Assembly (NCBI GenBank): GCA_933207985.1
Contig: OW240924.1
Location: forward strand, 72,083,236 to 72,147,235
DNA: 64,000 nt
Reading direction: 5' to 3'
Source of the DNA: Pelobates cultripes
Taxonomy: Eukaryota; Chordata; Amphibia; Anura; Pelobatidae
The notes under the pieces were generated by a model that worked only from the letters and a program-made list of their open reading frames with translations, ran no database searches and had not been told where the DNA came from. A program made the translations under genes and the position numbers. Below, piece after piece: positions 48,465 to 61,329 of this stretch (its first letter is position 1; each line of letters begins with the position of its first letter).

Positions 48465-50033
48465 ATGGAACCAAACTCCACATTAATAAACCATCTCAAT
48501 GAGACAGCGACACTGAGCCTGTGGGAAATCATTCCCATTGCCACAGTCAGTGCCGTGGTGAGCCTAGTGACAATTGTGGGTAATATCCTCGTTATGGTTT
48601 CCTTCAAAGTGAACAGTCAACTCAAGACAGTCAACAATTATTACCTGCTGAGCCTGGCTTGTGCTGATCTCATTATTGGCATATTCTCCATGAACCTGTA
48701 TACATCTTATATCATAAATGGTCATTGGTCCCTGGGCAGCCTTGCCTGTGACTTGTGGCTCGCCCTAGATTATGTAGCGAGCAATGCCTCTGTAATGAAC
48801 TTGCTTGTAATTAGCTTTGACAGATACTTTTCTATAACAAGACCCTTAACCTACAGAGCTAAACGCACACCTAAGAGGGCTGGTATCATGATTGGGCTTG
48901 CCTGGTTTATATCCTTTATTTTGTGGGCTCCAGTTATTCTATGTTGGCAGTACTTTGTGGGAGAACGTACAGTGCCACCAAATGAATGTCAGATCCAGTT
49001 CCTCTACGAACCTATAATTACTTTTGGGACGGCCATTGCTGCTTTCTACATCCCGGTGTCTGTTATGACCATTTTATACTGCCGCATTTACAAGGAGACA
49101 GAGAAGCGCACCAAAGACCTGGCAGAGTTGCAGGGTTCGGAGTCCGTGGCAGACTTCGAAATGATGAGGCCTCAGGGTGCCCTGTTAAAGTCCTGCTTCA
49201 GCTGCAAGCAGCAGACCCTCACCAAGAGAGAGAGGTGCCAGGCATCATGGTCTTCATCTAGTCGTAGCACCACTGCAACGATGAAGATATCCCAGAGCCC
49301 CAACATCTGCAATGAGTGGGTCAAAGAGGACCAGTTGACCACTTGCAGCAGCTACCCTTCATCAGATGATGATGAGAAGCAAGTCAAAGAAGCGGTCTTC
49401 CAGGGTGTCTACCAGAATCAAACTGCAACTGAAAAGGAAGAAGAAACCAAGCAAATCCTTACTAAAGAGCAGCCAGTCATAAATGATTATGATAATGAGC
49501 GTTTCTTTTTGACCCCAGGTAAAAGTCACTCGCAGAAGAGCCAAAAGTGTCTCTCATATAAGTTCAGGATCGTAGTAAATGATGACGGCTCCCAGGAGGT
49601 CAATAACGGGTGCAGGAAAGTTAAAATCACACCATGCTCCTCAATGTCCAAGGGTCACTCTTTGCGAAGCATGGACCCCAACATCAGTAATCAGATCACC
49701 AAGCGCAAGAGGATGGTTCTTATCAAGGAACGCAAGGCAGCACAGACACTAAGTGCTATTCTTTTGGCCTTTATCATCACCTGGACACCTTACAATATCA
49801 TGGTTCTGGTATCAACCTTCTGTTCCAACTGCATCCCATCTTCTCTTTGGCACCTGGGCTACTGGTTGTGCTATGTTAACAGCACTGTCAATCCCATCTG
49901 TTATGCTTTGTGCAACAAAACCTTCCGAAAGACATTCAAAATGTTGCTGCTATGCCGCTGGAGAAAAAAAAGTGTGGAGGAAAAACTGTACTGGTATGGA
50001 CAGCACCCTCCTAGCCACAACAAGTTGCCCTAA
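48465..50033 (+). CDS. CHRM5: Muscarinic acetylcholine receptor M5
   Basis: An intact 522-residue class A GPCR in one exon. Plasma-membrane acetylcholine receptor; M5 signals through Gq to phospholipase C. Seven membrane segments are visible. Landmarks: glycosylation sites N4 and N12; N40 in TM1; D68 in TM2; ligand-binding D102 in TM3; DRY 119-121; W147 in TM4; disulfide pair C95-C175; P197 in TM5; FIITWTPYN in TM6 (W440, N444); NPICY 476-480 in TM7. The third loop (about 212-423) is long, as in M1/M3/M5. M5 is chosen over M3 and M1 because of [31 protein letters not shown] and the C-terminal end VEEKLYW...NKLP, which match M5. The start is ATG 48465 (A at -3, G at +4); the frame is open upstream to 48420 but has no ATG there. 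Human M5 has 532 residues, so length is normal. Confidence 0.97.
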   Translation: MEPNSTLINHLNETATLSLWEIIPIATVSAVVSLVTIVGNILVMVSFKVNSQLKTVNNYYLLSLACADLIIGIFSMNLYTSYIINGHWSLGSLACDLWLALDYVASNASVMNLLVISFDRYFSITRPLTYRAKRTPKRAGIMIGLAWFISFILWAPVILCWQYFVGERTVPPNECQIQFLYEPIITFGTAIAAFYIPVSVMTILYCRIYKETEKRTKDLAELQGSESVADFEMMRPQGALLKSCFSCKQQTLTKRERCQASWSSSSRSTTATMKISQSPNICNEWVKEDQLTTCSSYPSSDDDEKQVKEAVFQGVYQNQTATEKEEETKQILTKEQPVINDYDNERFFLTPGKSHSQKSQKCLSYKFRIVVNDDGSQEVNNGCRKVKITPCSSMSKGHSLRSMDPNISNQITKRKRMVLIKERKAAQTLSAILLAFIITWTPYNIMVLVSTFCSNCIPSSLWHLGYWLCYVNSTVNPICYALCNKTFRKTFKMLLLCRWRKKSVEEKLYWYGQHPPSHNKLP

Positions 50034-51799
50034 ATATGGTGAGAATAGGAACAGTTCCTTATGGCAAAGAGATACACATACTATAGACATGGAGCTAAGC
50101 CAATACAGGGACAAGAAGCTCACTTTTGTAAGCAAACTGACACTGTACATTCCCTATCGATAGATCCTCAGTATTGGCTGGCTACTGACCATTTAGCTGT
50201 GTTTGACCAGCACTGTGTGTATGTGTTGGATGGTGCAAATGAAACCACCCTGAACTAGACTACAGCCTAAAACATCTGGCTTTCCTCTTTAGCAGAAGAG
50301 GATCCTTGGTGCCATGTTACAGTGTCCTAGTTTTGATGCAGAGACTTGCTGGATGGAGACAACTCCAGGTGACCTCCAAACAGCAAAAAAAAATTATTTA
50401 ATTAAATATTCACCACAACTTAAACAGACCATCTCTAACTGCAAAGCTCCAGTCTTTTGATAGTTAGGGAGCCTATAAAAAATATTTTATTTTACTGTGG
50501 ACAGTTGGGTTCAGTCCTCGTGAGTGCTATACACAATATGCTGCTTTTGTTATGGTCACTTCTTAATATTTGATGTTGTGTATTCCAGAGCAGACCAAAA
50601 AAAAAAAAAAACTAAAAAACTTGTGCTCTCTCAAAAAAACGAAGTCCAATGACCGTCAATGGGAAGATTTCAAATGTATATGGGTTTGAACTGAATATAT
50701 TTAAAAAAAAACAAACAAATATATATATCTACATGTGCAAGCAAAAAAATGTAATAATAATGCAAATCTAACAGTCTTCTTGTACGGTGGGAAGTGGCAA
50801 ATTTGTACCTGTTCAGTGATACTCTTGTAAAGTTATTCTGCTGTTCTTAATTATGTTTACATATACCCTGCACTCCTCTTGTTCCTCTGGGTAATATTGA
50901 GAACATCATTGGTGGGTGGATTACGCAGGAAGTAAACTAAACTATTGCTTGAAAACATGAGGATTGTGGCGCATGCATCACATATGGAACAACGAAGGGT
51001 CAATAATAAATAATGATGGCTAATAAAAAGAGTAGCTGGTGTACACGTGAAAGATGAAGGGTGTTGTCACAATTCTAGAAGCCTGAACAGAAGTGTGATA
51101 AGTGGAATCGGGAGTTAAGTTTCAAATAACTGCACTGCAGTTCTATGGTTTTTAAAAGTAAATGTCATCTAATAGGAATTTAAATCACGCACAACGAATG
51201 TGTTCGTGTATATTCACTCATGCTAGGTGAATTGTTAGCAAATGTATGCACAAGAAAAAAATTGGTTTAACTTCATGTCATCAATATAGTCTCATAGGCA
51301 TTGTAGCATTTTTTTGGTCCATGATATAATTTGCATCTGAGTTGATTACATTGTGGCAGCGGATATTTCCCCTCGGTTCTTCTACTAGCAGGTTTACCAG
51401 CTAAACGCGTCGATAACATCCGCAGAAACACTTAGACAGCAAGTTTACTTTCAAATAACAGAGACCTGGTGGGAATTGTGACTAATTTCAGAAAATGTAA
51501 TCAAAGCGCAAGAAAAAAAAAGAAACACTGAACCTTTACCCCATAATTGACATTCGCAGTTCATTAAGTGCAATTGAAATGTATTACTTGTTTACTTAGT
51601 GATATTGACGTCCATTGTTTCAAAGTATCAAAAAGGAGTGAAAGAAGGTAATGAGGTTAAACTGAACAGGAAGTCCTACTCTATGGAAACGTAGAAAAAA
51701 ATTAATTGTCTTTTTGATGGTTTTCCAAAAATTGTAGAAAAACAATGGTGCGTTTGATGTGCACAGATACAAGTACCGAATATTTCTCATCACATATAG
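50034..51799 (+). other. CHRM5: CHRM5 3' UTR and downstream flank
   Basis: No further coding signal. AATAAA at 51005-51010 and a second at about 51022 are candidate poly-A signals, giving a 3' UTR near 1 kb; which is used is unknown. Several A-rich tracts (50380, 50598, 50704) could also misprime cDNA. Confidence 0.45.
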
Positions 51800-51951
51800 A
51801 TCTAGACCAGGCGTAGGCAGCCTTTGGCACTCCAGATGTTATGGACTACATTTTCCATGATGCTTTGCCAGCATTATGAGTGTAAGAGCATTATGGGGGA
51901 CGTAGTCCACAACATCTGGAGTGCCGAAGGTTGCCTACTCCTTATATAGAC
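51800..51951. mobile_element. hAT-type foldback MITE with 8-bp target-site duplication
   Basis: The body is 51808-51943. It starts caggcgtaggcagcctttgg, and the right arm ends ccgaaggttgcctactcctt. Inner arms (ggcactccagatgtt and aacatctggagtgcc) are perfect complements. Flanks are atctagac and atatagac, an 8-bp duplication with one mismatch. Non-coding. Confidence 0.85.
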
Positions 51952-53094
51952 TATTAGACTGGCATTTAGACAATTGTACTGAACAAGTGTGATTAAATTG
52001 TGCCACTTTACAGAACATCTGCGTGATGATCAAGTGTAAAGCAGAGAAAGGGATTTCCTTCAGACAAAAATAAATTCAGGAAAACAGCAGTTAGCGTTTA
52101 TAATTTATTTGTTATATCCTCTAAAGTGTATAAAACCCTAGAAAATAACACTAAATCAAAATAAGCTTGGGGGGCTACGATTCACATCATTCTCTGATTA
52201 CGCTTGTTGGCAGACAACACCCATCAAAGGTTCATGCAACGCATTTCAATGTGTTTCCACTAAATAAAGTTGTTCCCTTTTTCGCTGACTATGACATGTG
52301 TCCTTAAAAGAAGCACATTCCTTCCTGCGGAGAATGTACATAGACACAAAATTAATAATTTTTTTTAAACAAATACTTGCACTATTTTCAAGTCTTTCCG
52401 TGCATTTATACGTCTAGGTGTCATTGCTTTAACAACTCCTAACCTCTGATGGGCTTCCTAGTACTGAAAAACGGATGACATGTGTCATCAGAAGGCACAG
52501 ATTATTATCTCCTAATAGATCAAAACGAATTACACATTAGATGCCATCATTGTAACAGGAGAGATGAAGCAGGGGTGATAGTATGTCAAAAAAGCAACAA
52601 GTGTATATTTTTGTGAACTCTATCTATGAAATTAAAGATTTGATTGGATATTCAACAATTATTCCAATGGTTTTAAAATTTTATACATTTTGCACTTTGA
52701 CTTCCTCTACAGCAAATAATATCCCGTTACCAGCTTATTTTAAATTGGCAGAGTCCCTACTATAAACTCCAAAGTGTGAGTCTTCTAATGTTTATACAAC
52801 GGAACTACAATGGAACCATCTTCTGTGGTTTGTGAGAGTTATAGAACAATAATTACATAGTATGGTCATGCATTTGTTGCTACACAATTAAATACTAAAA
52901 AGATGGTTTTAAAAGTTTATATTTAGTATGTTCAAGGTAGACTTGTGCACCGCAGAAATAATTCAGTTCGGATCATTCTTTCTGAAAATGAAATTTCATT
53001 TGGGGCTTCCAACGTTGTTCAGTTAACAGTTTGGCTAATCACTGTATATAAATATTATGCATATATCTCGCAGTACACAGGTGCATTTTCCTAC
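51952..53094. other. Intergenic sequence, no gene seen
   Basis: AT-rich sequence with no supported feature. Confidence 0.4.
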
Positions 53095-53700
53095 CATTCT
53101 TACAAACCATATGGTAAAGCTGTTCCAACAACAACTCAATAGGATTGAGATCTGGTGACTGTGCTGGCCACTCCATTAAAGAAAATACCATCCAGCTGTT
53201 TTTTCCCTACATAGTTCTTGTTTAGTTTGGAGCTTTGAGTCATGGTCCTGTTGTAGGAGGAAAGTGGCTCCAATAAAGCACCATCCACAGGGAATGGTAT
53301 GGAATTGCAAAATCGAGTGATAGCCTTCCCTTGTACATTTTATAAATCTCAATTTTTACCAACTCCAAAGTACCCCGAGTCCATCACATTGCCTCCACCA
53401 TGCTTGACAGATGACGTCAAGCACACCTCCAGCATCTTTTCCTTGGTCTGCATCCCACAAATGTTTTTCTTGATCAGAACACCTCAAACTTCGTCTGTCC
53501 ATAACACTTTTTTTTCCAATCTGCCTTTGTCCGGGGACTTGTGTTCTTTTGCCCATCTTAATATTTTTTTTTTATTAACCATTCTGAGAAATGGCTTTTT
53601 CTTTGCGACTCTGCCTTGATTGCCAGCATCCTGGAGATGGAGCACCGACCCAGCGCCAATGTCCCTCGATTTCCAGCTTAAAAAATTGCAAGACACCAGG
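53095..53700 (-). pseudogene. Tc1/mariner-type transposase remnant
   Basis: On the minus strand, broken frames show GRVAKKKPFLRMVNKKKILR and WAKEHK, then KVLWTDE (the second catalytic-acid block of Tc1 transposases, usually WTDES). A scrambled form of the KHGGGxVMVWG block lies near 53390, and SPDLNPIELLLEQL near 53130 is the DLNPIE end. Many frameshifts and stops; not functional. The terminal inverted repeats were not located. Confidence 0.85.
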
Positions 53701-54194
53701 GACGATGAGCCAAATAAAAATCAAACGTTTGAGTGTTAGAATGTGAGTATGTGTGTGCAAATAAATATGACGGTGTGAGTAAATAAGCATGTGTTTATAT
53801 AAATTTGAGTATATGTATTCATATGTGTGCGTGTATGTGTGTGTATGGAAATGTTACTGTGTGTGCGTTTGTAATTTCCCTAACAAAAGGTTAATTGAAG
53901 CATTGCATATAGACAAAAATAAGTAAATCTAAAGTTGGTGGGGGTGCCAATATAAAATTTTGGTTTTTAGGATGCCATGTAAATTTGGTACGCCTCTGGT
54001 TTAAGGTAGCACTAACACACTTTCTCAGTACTATTAATGGCTACTCTGTGTTATTATGAACGTTCTCAATACACATTAAAATATTAAGCTATTTAAATAA
54101 ACCAGTACATCAAAGACCAGTGGTTCTTTGTGACAATGACCCAAACATTGTATCATTGTTCATTTGTAAAAATAGTTCAGTGACCCATTCTGCA

Positions 54195-54415
54195 GCTGAC
54201 ATACAGTTGCAAGAAAAAGTATGAACCCTTTGGAATGATATGGACTTCTGCACAAATTGGTCATAAAATGTGATCTGGTCATCATCTAAGTCACAACAAT
54301 AGACAATCACAGTCTGCCTAAACTAATAATACACATGAACTGTTGCCATGTTTTTATTGAACACACCATGTAAACATTCACAGTGCAGGTGGAAAAAATA
54401 TGTGAACCCCTAGAC
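54195..54415. mobile_element. DNA-transposon terminal fragment
   Basis: The sequence acagttgcaagaaaaagtat followed by gaaccctttgg looks like the end of a Tc1-type transposon found in fish and frogs. The assignment is from memory of the motif and is tentative. Confidence 0.35.
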
Positions 54416-55963
54416 TGTATACTAAAAACCTAAGTTAAGTCAAAAGAGAGGACAGAAGAGGGTACTGATCCTAAGAGTGGCCAGACTAAAGCAAAGCAAA
54501 GATAGGCAGAATGTCTCCAAATCAACAGAGTAAGCATAAAAATACGAGGTCAAAGGTAAACTGTGAACAGCCCAGCAGATTTGCCCACCTGAGTGAATTT
54601 ATCATGAGTATCAGCTCAAGAGTGACTGTGCTGGAGGAAGCTGCTTCTTTTAACAGCCACGGGGAAAGCCAATGGCATCCAGAATGGAGGAATGACCAGG
54701 CAGATTGTGGTTGTAAAGGATTCTATTATTAATCTACCTCTCTGATCTTCTCAATTGGCCAGTTTGCTCAGGTCCAGAATGTTGCTGAAACACTGGATGG
54801 ATTATTGGCAGAGGCTGGGAATGACCTGGCTGTCGTGGTTCATATTGGTACCAATGAGAAAGTTAGAGGGCGATGAAGGACCTTAAAGAATGAGTTCAGG
54901 GAATTAGATAGTAAGCTTAATAAAAGGACCTCCAAGGTGGTATTTTCTGAGATATTACATGTGCTGCTCCCTACGGTTGAGGGAAGGAAGAAGGGTTTTA
55001 GCTTTTTAGACACTGGGCCAATTTTACACTTAGGTACAATATTTATAGCTGAGATAGCACCTAAATTGAAAAGGGTCTTTTTTTGCTGGGGAAGAGGATG
55101 GCTAGAAGGTTGGAGGTAGAGGAGGGGAGAAGGTCAAAGTGGGGTAAATGTGGTAGATAGTATAGAAAAAATATGGAATTCAGCTAAAGTCAATGAGGGT
55201 GGAGATAGGAGGAGTGGTGAGATTAGCAGAGAAAGCACAAAGATATTTATTACATGTTGTTCAAATACAGTTCAAGAAACAAATGGTAATTTTAAATGTC
55301 TGCTTGCTAATGCAAGAAGATTGTGTAGGAAAAGGGGATATTGGCATACAAAGAGCAATATGGCATAATTTTGGATTACAGATACTTGGTGGGATGAGAC
55401 ACTTGATTGGGCTATTAATTTAAGTGGAAAAACATTTAGAAAAACAGAAAAGGGGATGGGGTATTTCTTTATATTAAACTTGTTTTGATGCCAAATATTA
55501 AATTGGATGAGATGATACGGGTGCTGATGTGGAGGTCTTATGAGTAGAAATATGCATAGCGGGAAACAGGGGACATCCATTAATAGTAGGGATATATATT
55601 ACAAGCCAGCAACCATTAATACTGATGGGGAAGAGCAACTGCTATCTCTAATTTATAAGGCTGCACAACTGGATAATTTGTTAATCGTGGAAAATTTTAA
55701 TTATCCAGACATTGATTGGGCCAGAGGGACTAGTAGTACAGTTAAGGGAAACAGGTTCTTAAATCTGATAAACAATAATTTCATGTCTCAATTAGTATAG
55801 GCACCAACTAGAAGAGATGCTTGTCTGGATCTTGTCATAACTAATAATGTTGACTTATTTTCAAACATTCAAGTTAGGGAGCTCATGGAAAATAGTGACC
55901 ATAATATGGTATCATTTGAGATTAACTAAAAAAAAGAATAAGTATATAGGCATACAAAAGCAC

Positions 55964-56093
55964 TTAAAGGGACACTGTAGGCACCCAGACCACTTTAGCT
56001 CATTGATATGGTCTGGGTGCAAACTCCCATCAACCTTAACCCTGCCGTGGTAATTATTGCAGTTTGTTTTCCTGGCATTATAGAATCCCTTGA
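55964..56093. mobile_element. Short family 1 MITE derivative inside the LINE
   Basis: It begins TTAA (55964-55967) with ttaaagggacactgtaggca, contains agaccactttagctc...gatatggtctgggtgc, then jumps to the opposite family end (gtttgttttcctggcattat) and finishes at TTGA. About 130 bp, an internal-deletion form. Confidence 0.7.
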
Positions 56094-56545
56094 AACGGAC
56101 ACTATGGTCAAAGCAACTTTAACTTAATGAAGCAGTTTTGTTGTATAGATAATGCCCCTGCAGTCTCACTGCTCAAATATCTGCCATTTAGGAGTTAAAT
56201 CACTTTGCTTAAACAGCCCTAGTCACACCAACCTCCATGTGACCTACACAGCCTAAACACTTCCTGTAGAGAGTCATCTAATGTTTACACTTCCTTTATT
56301 GCAAATTCCATTTAATTTAGATTTTTTTTTTATCTCCTGATCTGTCCACAGCTTGCTAGATCCTGCAGGAGCCTTCTGTATGTTATTAAAGATCAATTTA
56401 CAGTGCAGGAGATAATAACTTCTACATTTACATCTGATTGAAAATTAAATCACTTTGTTCTCATGCAGCCTGTGTGAGTCACAAAATCACAACCTGGAAA
56501 CTACCGTGAGCTTTACATCCGTGGTTGGGAAATTATTTAAAGGGA
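56094..56545. repeat. MITE-like interspersed repeat, copy 2
   Basis: Reverse-oriented relative of 2380-2605 (see the shared ctgcagtctcactgc). It lies directly after the short MITE inside the same LINE. Confidence 0.5.
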
Positions 56546-56895
56546 TGTTAAGGGTTAATACAAAAAAATAATTTTAAACAAAAATATCATTAGCAAAAAT
56601 CAACACGGCTTTATGAAAGACAGCGCATGTTAAACTAACTCAATTGCATTCTATGAAGAAGTTAGTAGAAATATAGATTGTGGTGTTCTAGTATATGTTA
56701 TCTGCTTGGATTTTGCCCAGGCATATGATACAGTTCCACATAAAAGGTTACTAATAAAACTGAAATCAGTTGCTTTAGAGGAAAAATCGTGTTCTTGGAT
56801 AGAACACTGGCTTAAAGATAGAATGCAGAGAGTAGTTGTAAATGGAAAATGTTCTATCTCCAAATTCAAACTTGTGCTTCCAATATGCTTCACTG

Positions 56896-59800
56896 ATCAT
56901 TTTGCAAACCACAGTGCACCAGTCCATCCCCCCTCTGGCTTATTATTTGCTTCCATCCAACAACTCACTGCCTATGCCGATTAACTCCATACATGGTGCA
57001 TACTGATTCTCCGGAACCTGAAGATATATTAACAGCTAATTTGAAACTCTGTAGGCTATTCCCTGCGGCAATCTATCAGAAGATGTATCTAAAAATTGCT
57101 CACAGGCATATTAATCTCCTGACAATCAATTCAAGTTAGGATCCTGGCTACTAACACGTGTTACAAGAGTGGATGTGCAGTGGCAGATCTGAATAGCGTC
57201 TAATCCTGTAAGGCACTCACATGTTTTTGGAAAGACATATTTGACTTCATATATTCTACAACTAGACTTGGGATTACCTTGTCCCCTGAGTTGGCCCTAT
57301 TTGGAATATTCCATTCACTTACTTTGAAACACTCCGAAGTCATACAATACAAGTCAATTTGAAATCAATGGACAGACACTGAGGTCCCATCCTCACCCTC
57401 TTTAAAATATACTAAATCTGGGCTGTGCTGTGTTATCTAGTTGTATTTTACTGTGCCATCAAGGAGCTTGGGCTGTGACTTAATTATAGTACAGAGAATA
57501 TCTCTCTAGGTGAATCAATCTGTTAAAGAACACAAGATAAAAAATGACAAACTGATTAAGTAGACTGAAGGCTGCTTAAAAGTAATGTTTCTTCAGCGTC
57601 ATTTCATGGTTTCCAATTAATGTCATTAAAAACCAATGATAACGTCTTCTGTTTTTTTTTGTTTTGTTTTGTTTATTTGGGGGGTGGGCGTTGCTTGTTT
57701 TTAGACTTGTGCAAAAATCTGTCGTGTCCATAAACAATTTTTTCATACTAATCAATTTGTTTATGGGCGAAACTAATTTTTGCAAAGGCCTAGTCTTTCT
57801 ATCTTAAGCCAAAAGTGGCCAAATACCAGCTGATGTTGGACAAAACCATGCTAGGAAGAGAAAATCGTGATCCAACAAAGCAAAAAAAGGTCACAATTGT
57901 AATTGTAAATCCCTTTGTTAAGGGCTGCTATAATTTCTCTCAAACTGAATGCACGTTACTAGTGGTGACTGACAGTTATGCAGACAAACTGCTGCCTGAC
58001 ATCTCTGTAACCAGCTGTACGTGGGAAAAATATGCAGCTTAAGGTACCAGTTGTCAAAATAATGAAGATGGATTATCGAAGTCTGTGTCATCATACATTT
58101 AATGGCTTTCCCTGGGATCAAGACCGTGCAATCATTACATGGATAAGGAACAAGGAGAAGAATTAAGGGTGTTTGGAACTAACTGAGAGTCTTTTTTTTC
58201 TTTAAAATACTGCTGCACCGTGTGTACAGCTGGTGGATGCTTTAAATGAGAAGAGGCAAAGGATTGCCTGGGATTTTGCACCATGGTCTTAAAATGTCCT
58301 AGGTACAGCATTGGGGAATCGAGAGGTGCAAAATTATTTGCATTACATGGGGACTTTTTGGTGGGCAGTTTCAGCCCCATACATTTATTCACAAACTGCA
58401 ATCAGGCATATTACTGACCAATGGGGACATATTTGATTTAAAAAAAAAAAAGTGCACTGGAAATCTTGTGCATGGGATTAAATACATTATTCATCCCATA
58501 GAGAAGGCTATACACATGTTTGCCTTCAATGTGAGCCCAAACAGCCTGGAATTCAAACTATAAAACTGTACCAAAAATAATAACACCAGTTTAGCCACCT
58601 CTTGTCCTTTCTAATGATTGTCTCTTTACAGGTTTGGTTTTAAATTTGCTAACAATTTGTAATTTTAATATATGTTTTCTGAATCTCACCTTATTTTGCC
58701 AGCAGGGATAGAGGTAAGCAGTGGGCAATTCTCCTGACCCATTCTGCGGTTCTATTAAAGGCCATCTTAGATCAATCTTTATATGCAATGGGTTCTGTAG
58801 TTGAATGATGAGAACAAAAGAACCCTTTCACCATTCTATAAAGAACTTTCAGTGTCAACATTTACAAGGTAATTCATCATTTTATATTCAATTATCTACG
58901 GTAAATTGCCTGTGGAAGCGGATCTCCTATGATGATTTTCCAGCCTAGCATAATGTGTGTTATAGTTCTGTAATAACTATGGATCTATCTTTTGTCCATC
59001 ACAGATCAATAAAATGCTACAGAACAAACACAGCATTTTACATTTCAGCTGACTGATCATCAATTTCTGGTCAGATACTGCCCTCTAGTGGTTTATTTGT
59101 GTGACTGGATCAACAAGAGAGTTGAATATTCTATACTCAACCCTAGGTCTCTAAACATCAAATTTTGTAGATAAATGGGAACTGCTCTTAAAATGTGACA
59201 TGTGGGGGAAATTTTGATCCAACAGATCTGTACATCAATGTTTTGAATCATATGCAATGCCTGAACATGTGATTTACAGTATCTCTTTTATCTTGTATAG
59301 GGCAAATGCGCAGAGTTTTTGAATATGCAGCTGTGGAAGAGGTGGCTTCATCCAGAGATGAGCTGTTGTTGTCTATTCGCTGTAAGAGAAAGTTTACACA
59401 CCAGATATTTTACACACACACGTTTTCAAGTACAGAACATATTACTTAATTAATACAGATATTTTCACCTCCCAGTCCGTTAGAAGGGAATGGGGTCAAG
59501 GTATTTCAATCTGATTATTCCCAATAGATGGAGTAAGTCCGCCATGCTCAGTTTTGTATGGCAATGCACTGGCCAATGCATTTTTACCCATTACACAAAT
59601 CCAGAAATATCTCAATAGTTCATATGGTAAGGGATGGAGGTGTTCTAACCTTGCTGAGCACAGTGCAATCAGTATTAGATATAAGCTAGATTCGAGTAAA
59701 GAAGAAATGAGAGGACGAAATCCAATATCAAGATATAAACCAGAGCATTGTCAGAAAAAAAGACAGGGGTTGAATGTCCATGAATCCACGAATATTGACT

Positions 59801-60554
59801 TGACGATCAATGTATCTGTATTAATTTCCAAGTCCATTATGTGACAAAAGTTACTTTTATTTAGTCTAATGACTAAACGGCAAAGTTTTGACCCCTGAAA
59901 AAGACCCATATAGGTGGAAATGTTGCCTGAGGTATAGTTGGAGTTCTAAAACTGAATAAAGTTCACTTTCATCACTGAATTAATGGGGACCAGAATGTTG
60001 CTAACTTGCACCAAGGGGTCACTCAGAGAAGGGCTATGAGAGCATACTGGTGGCGGAGTAGGTCTTGATCTCAACCCAGCAGCTGTGGGGACAAAGATAC
60101 TGTGATTCCTTCTCCCAGCAAACTATGATCTGGAAAAGATGGCAGTAGTTGCAAACTTGCAACCGCTACCACACTGCATTAAAGCCTTGCTGGGCCTAAA
60201 ACTGAACATGTTGCTGGGCCTTAATGGATGTTACAGATCATTTGTATAGCATATGTCAGTATCACTAAACAATACAATTATTTGTAACAATATGGACTTT
60301 ATATGTAACGGTTTGCTGTGGAGCCTGGTCTATAGAGGAAGGTGAGGCAGTAACTCCAGTTCTTGTTGCAAGAAAATTAAATTGAAGATTAAGATCTGGT
60401 AAGAGATAAATTTCCTTATATTTGTTTGTCATAATAAATTCTGCAGTTTCCTCTAATTGATGGATTGTATTTCTATAGTGCTGCTGTTCCTGGTAACATA
60501 TCTAGAACAGACCCTCTCCCCCCCCCTCCCCCCCATGGATAGATTTGTTGGGGT
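56896..60554. other. Intergenic sequence, no gene seen
   Basis: No exon supported. Segments near 59885-59965 (gacccatataggtggaaatg) look like the 3' end of an interspersed repeat. Other open frames are short and without domains. Confidence 0.4.
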
Positions 60555-60963
60555 TTTTTAAAGTTTTTTACTCACTTTTTTCCAGCACTGAGATCCCCTT
60601 GAAGCTGCTCAACTCTCCTCTTCCCACAATGTCATTGAGGACGCCTGACCTTCTCTTGCAATAGTCCAATACAAAACTCATCATATAAGAGCACAGGGAC
60701 CTAATGTGCATGCGCAGCAAGCACCTTGCATGCTTCCAAGCTTCCCCGAAGGAAAACATTGTATTTAATGCTTTTCTATGGGCTTCCGCATCACGTGACT
60801 GTGTTTTACTTGGTCAGTGCACTGAAAGCACCTCTAGTGGCTGTCAGCATGAAGTTTCTAAAAACTGCAATGCTTTACATTGCAGGGTTAAAATGACGGA
60901 ATCACTGTGCCCAGACCACTTCACTGAGATGAAGTGGTCTAAGTGACTTTAGTGGTCCTTTAA
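60555..60963. mobile_element. Family 1-related TTAA MITE, degraded left end
   Basis: The right end (cccagaccacttcactgagatgaagtggtct, in pieces; TTAA at 60960-60963) matches family 1, and cctctagtggctgtcagc is the family's inner sequence. The left terminus is replaced by poly-C and poly-T tracts. Confidence 0.6.
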
Positions 60964-61329
60964 TATTACACTATCTGCAAGAAATACCTTACACCTCGAA
61001 TTTGTAAGAAATATCCTGACAAAAAATAGTCTAAGAAAATAAAAGCCAAATGACAGGAATTAAAGCAAACTTACATTATCAGCATGGCGAAGCACCTGGG
61101 ATCTCGACTGGGTACCTCCGCCAATCACGCTTCCTAGTGCTCACCGAGTACCAAAAGCACTGCACCGGACACCATAACCACTGTAGCCCCGTTAGCCGCC
61201 GCAGCTTGGCTGAGCTCTTGCCGTCCCTTTCCACCCGGGACCAAACACCAGGATCCAGCTCCCAGTGGGAAGACTTCTCCTCCAAGAGAGTATCGCTGTA
61301 TAGCCGGTAAAAGAACAAGTGATATGGAA
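60964..61329. other. Unassigned intergenic sequence
   Basis: A GC-richer stretch with the segment caccataaccactgtag, similar to one in the short MITE at 36729-36958. Otherwise nothing. Confidence 0.35.

Larger units (their letters stand above)
54420..56895 (+). mobile_element. CR1-group LINE: ORF1 and ORF2 remains, interrupted by MITEs
   Basis: The ORF1 region (54511-55118, broken) includes LAVVVHIGTNEKVRG, like the GTND block of the SGNH esterase domain seen in CR1-type ORF1. The ORF2 endonuclease region (about 55360-55930) includes NYPDIDWARGTSS, like the FNYPDIDW block of APE-type endonucleases. The reverse-transcriptase start resumes after the insertions at about 56590 with LDFAQAYDTVPHKRLLIKLK and DRMQRVVVNGK. 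The element is cut off near 56880, before the FADD motif. Stops and shifts show it is dead. Confidence 0.85.
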
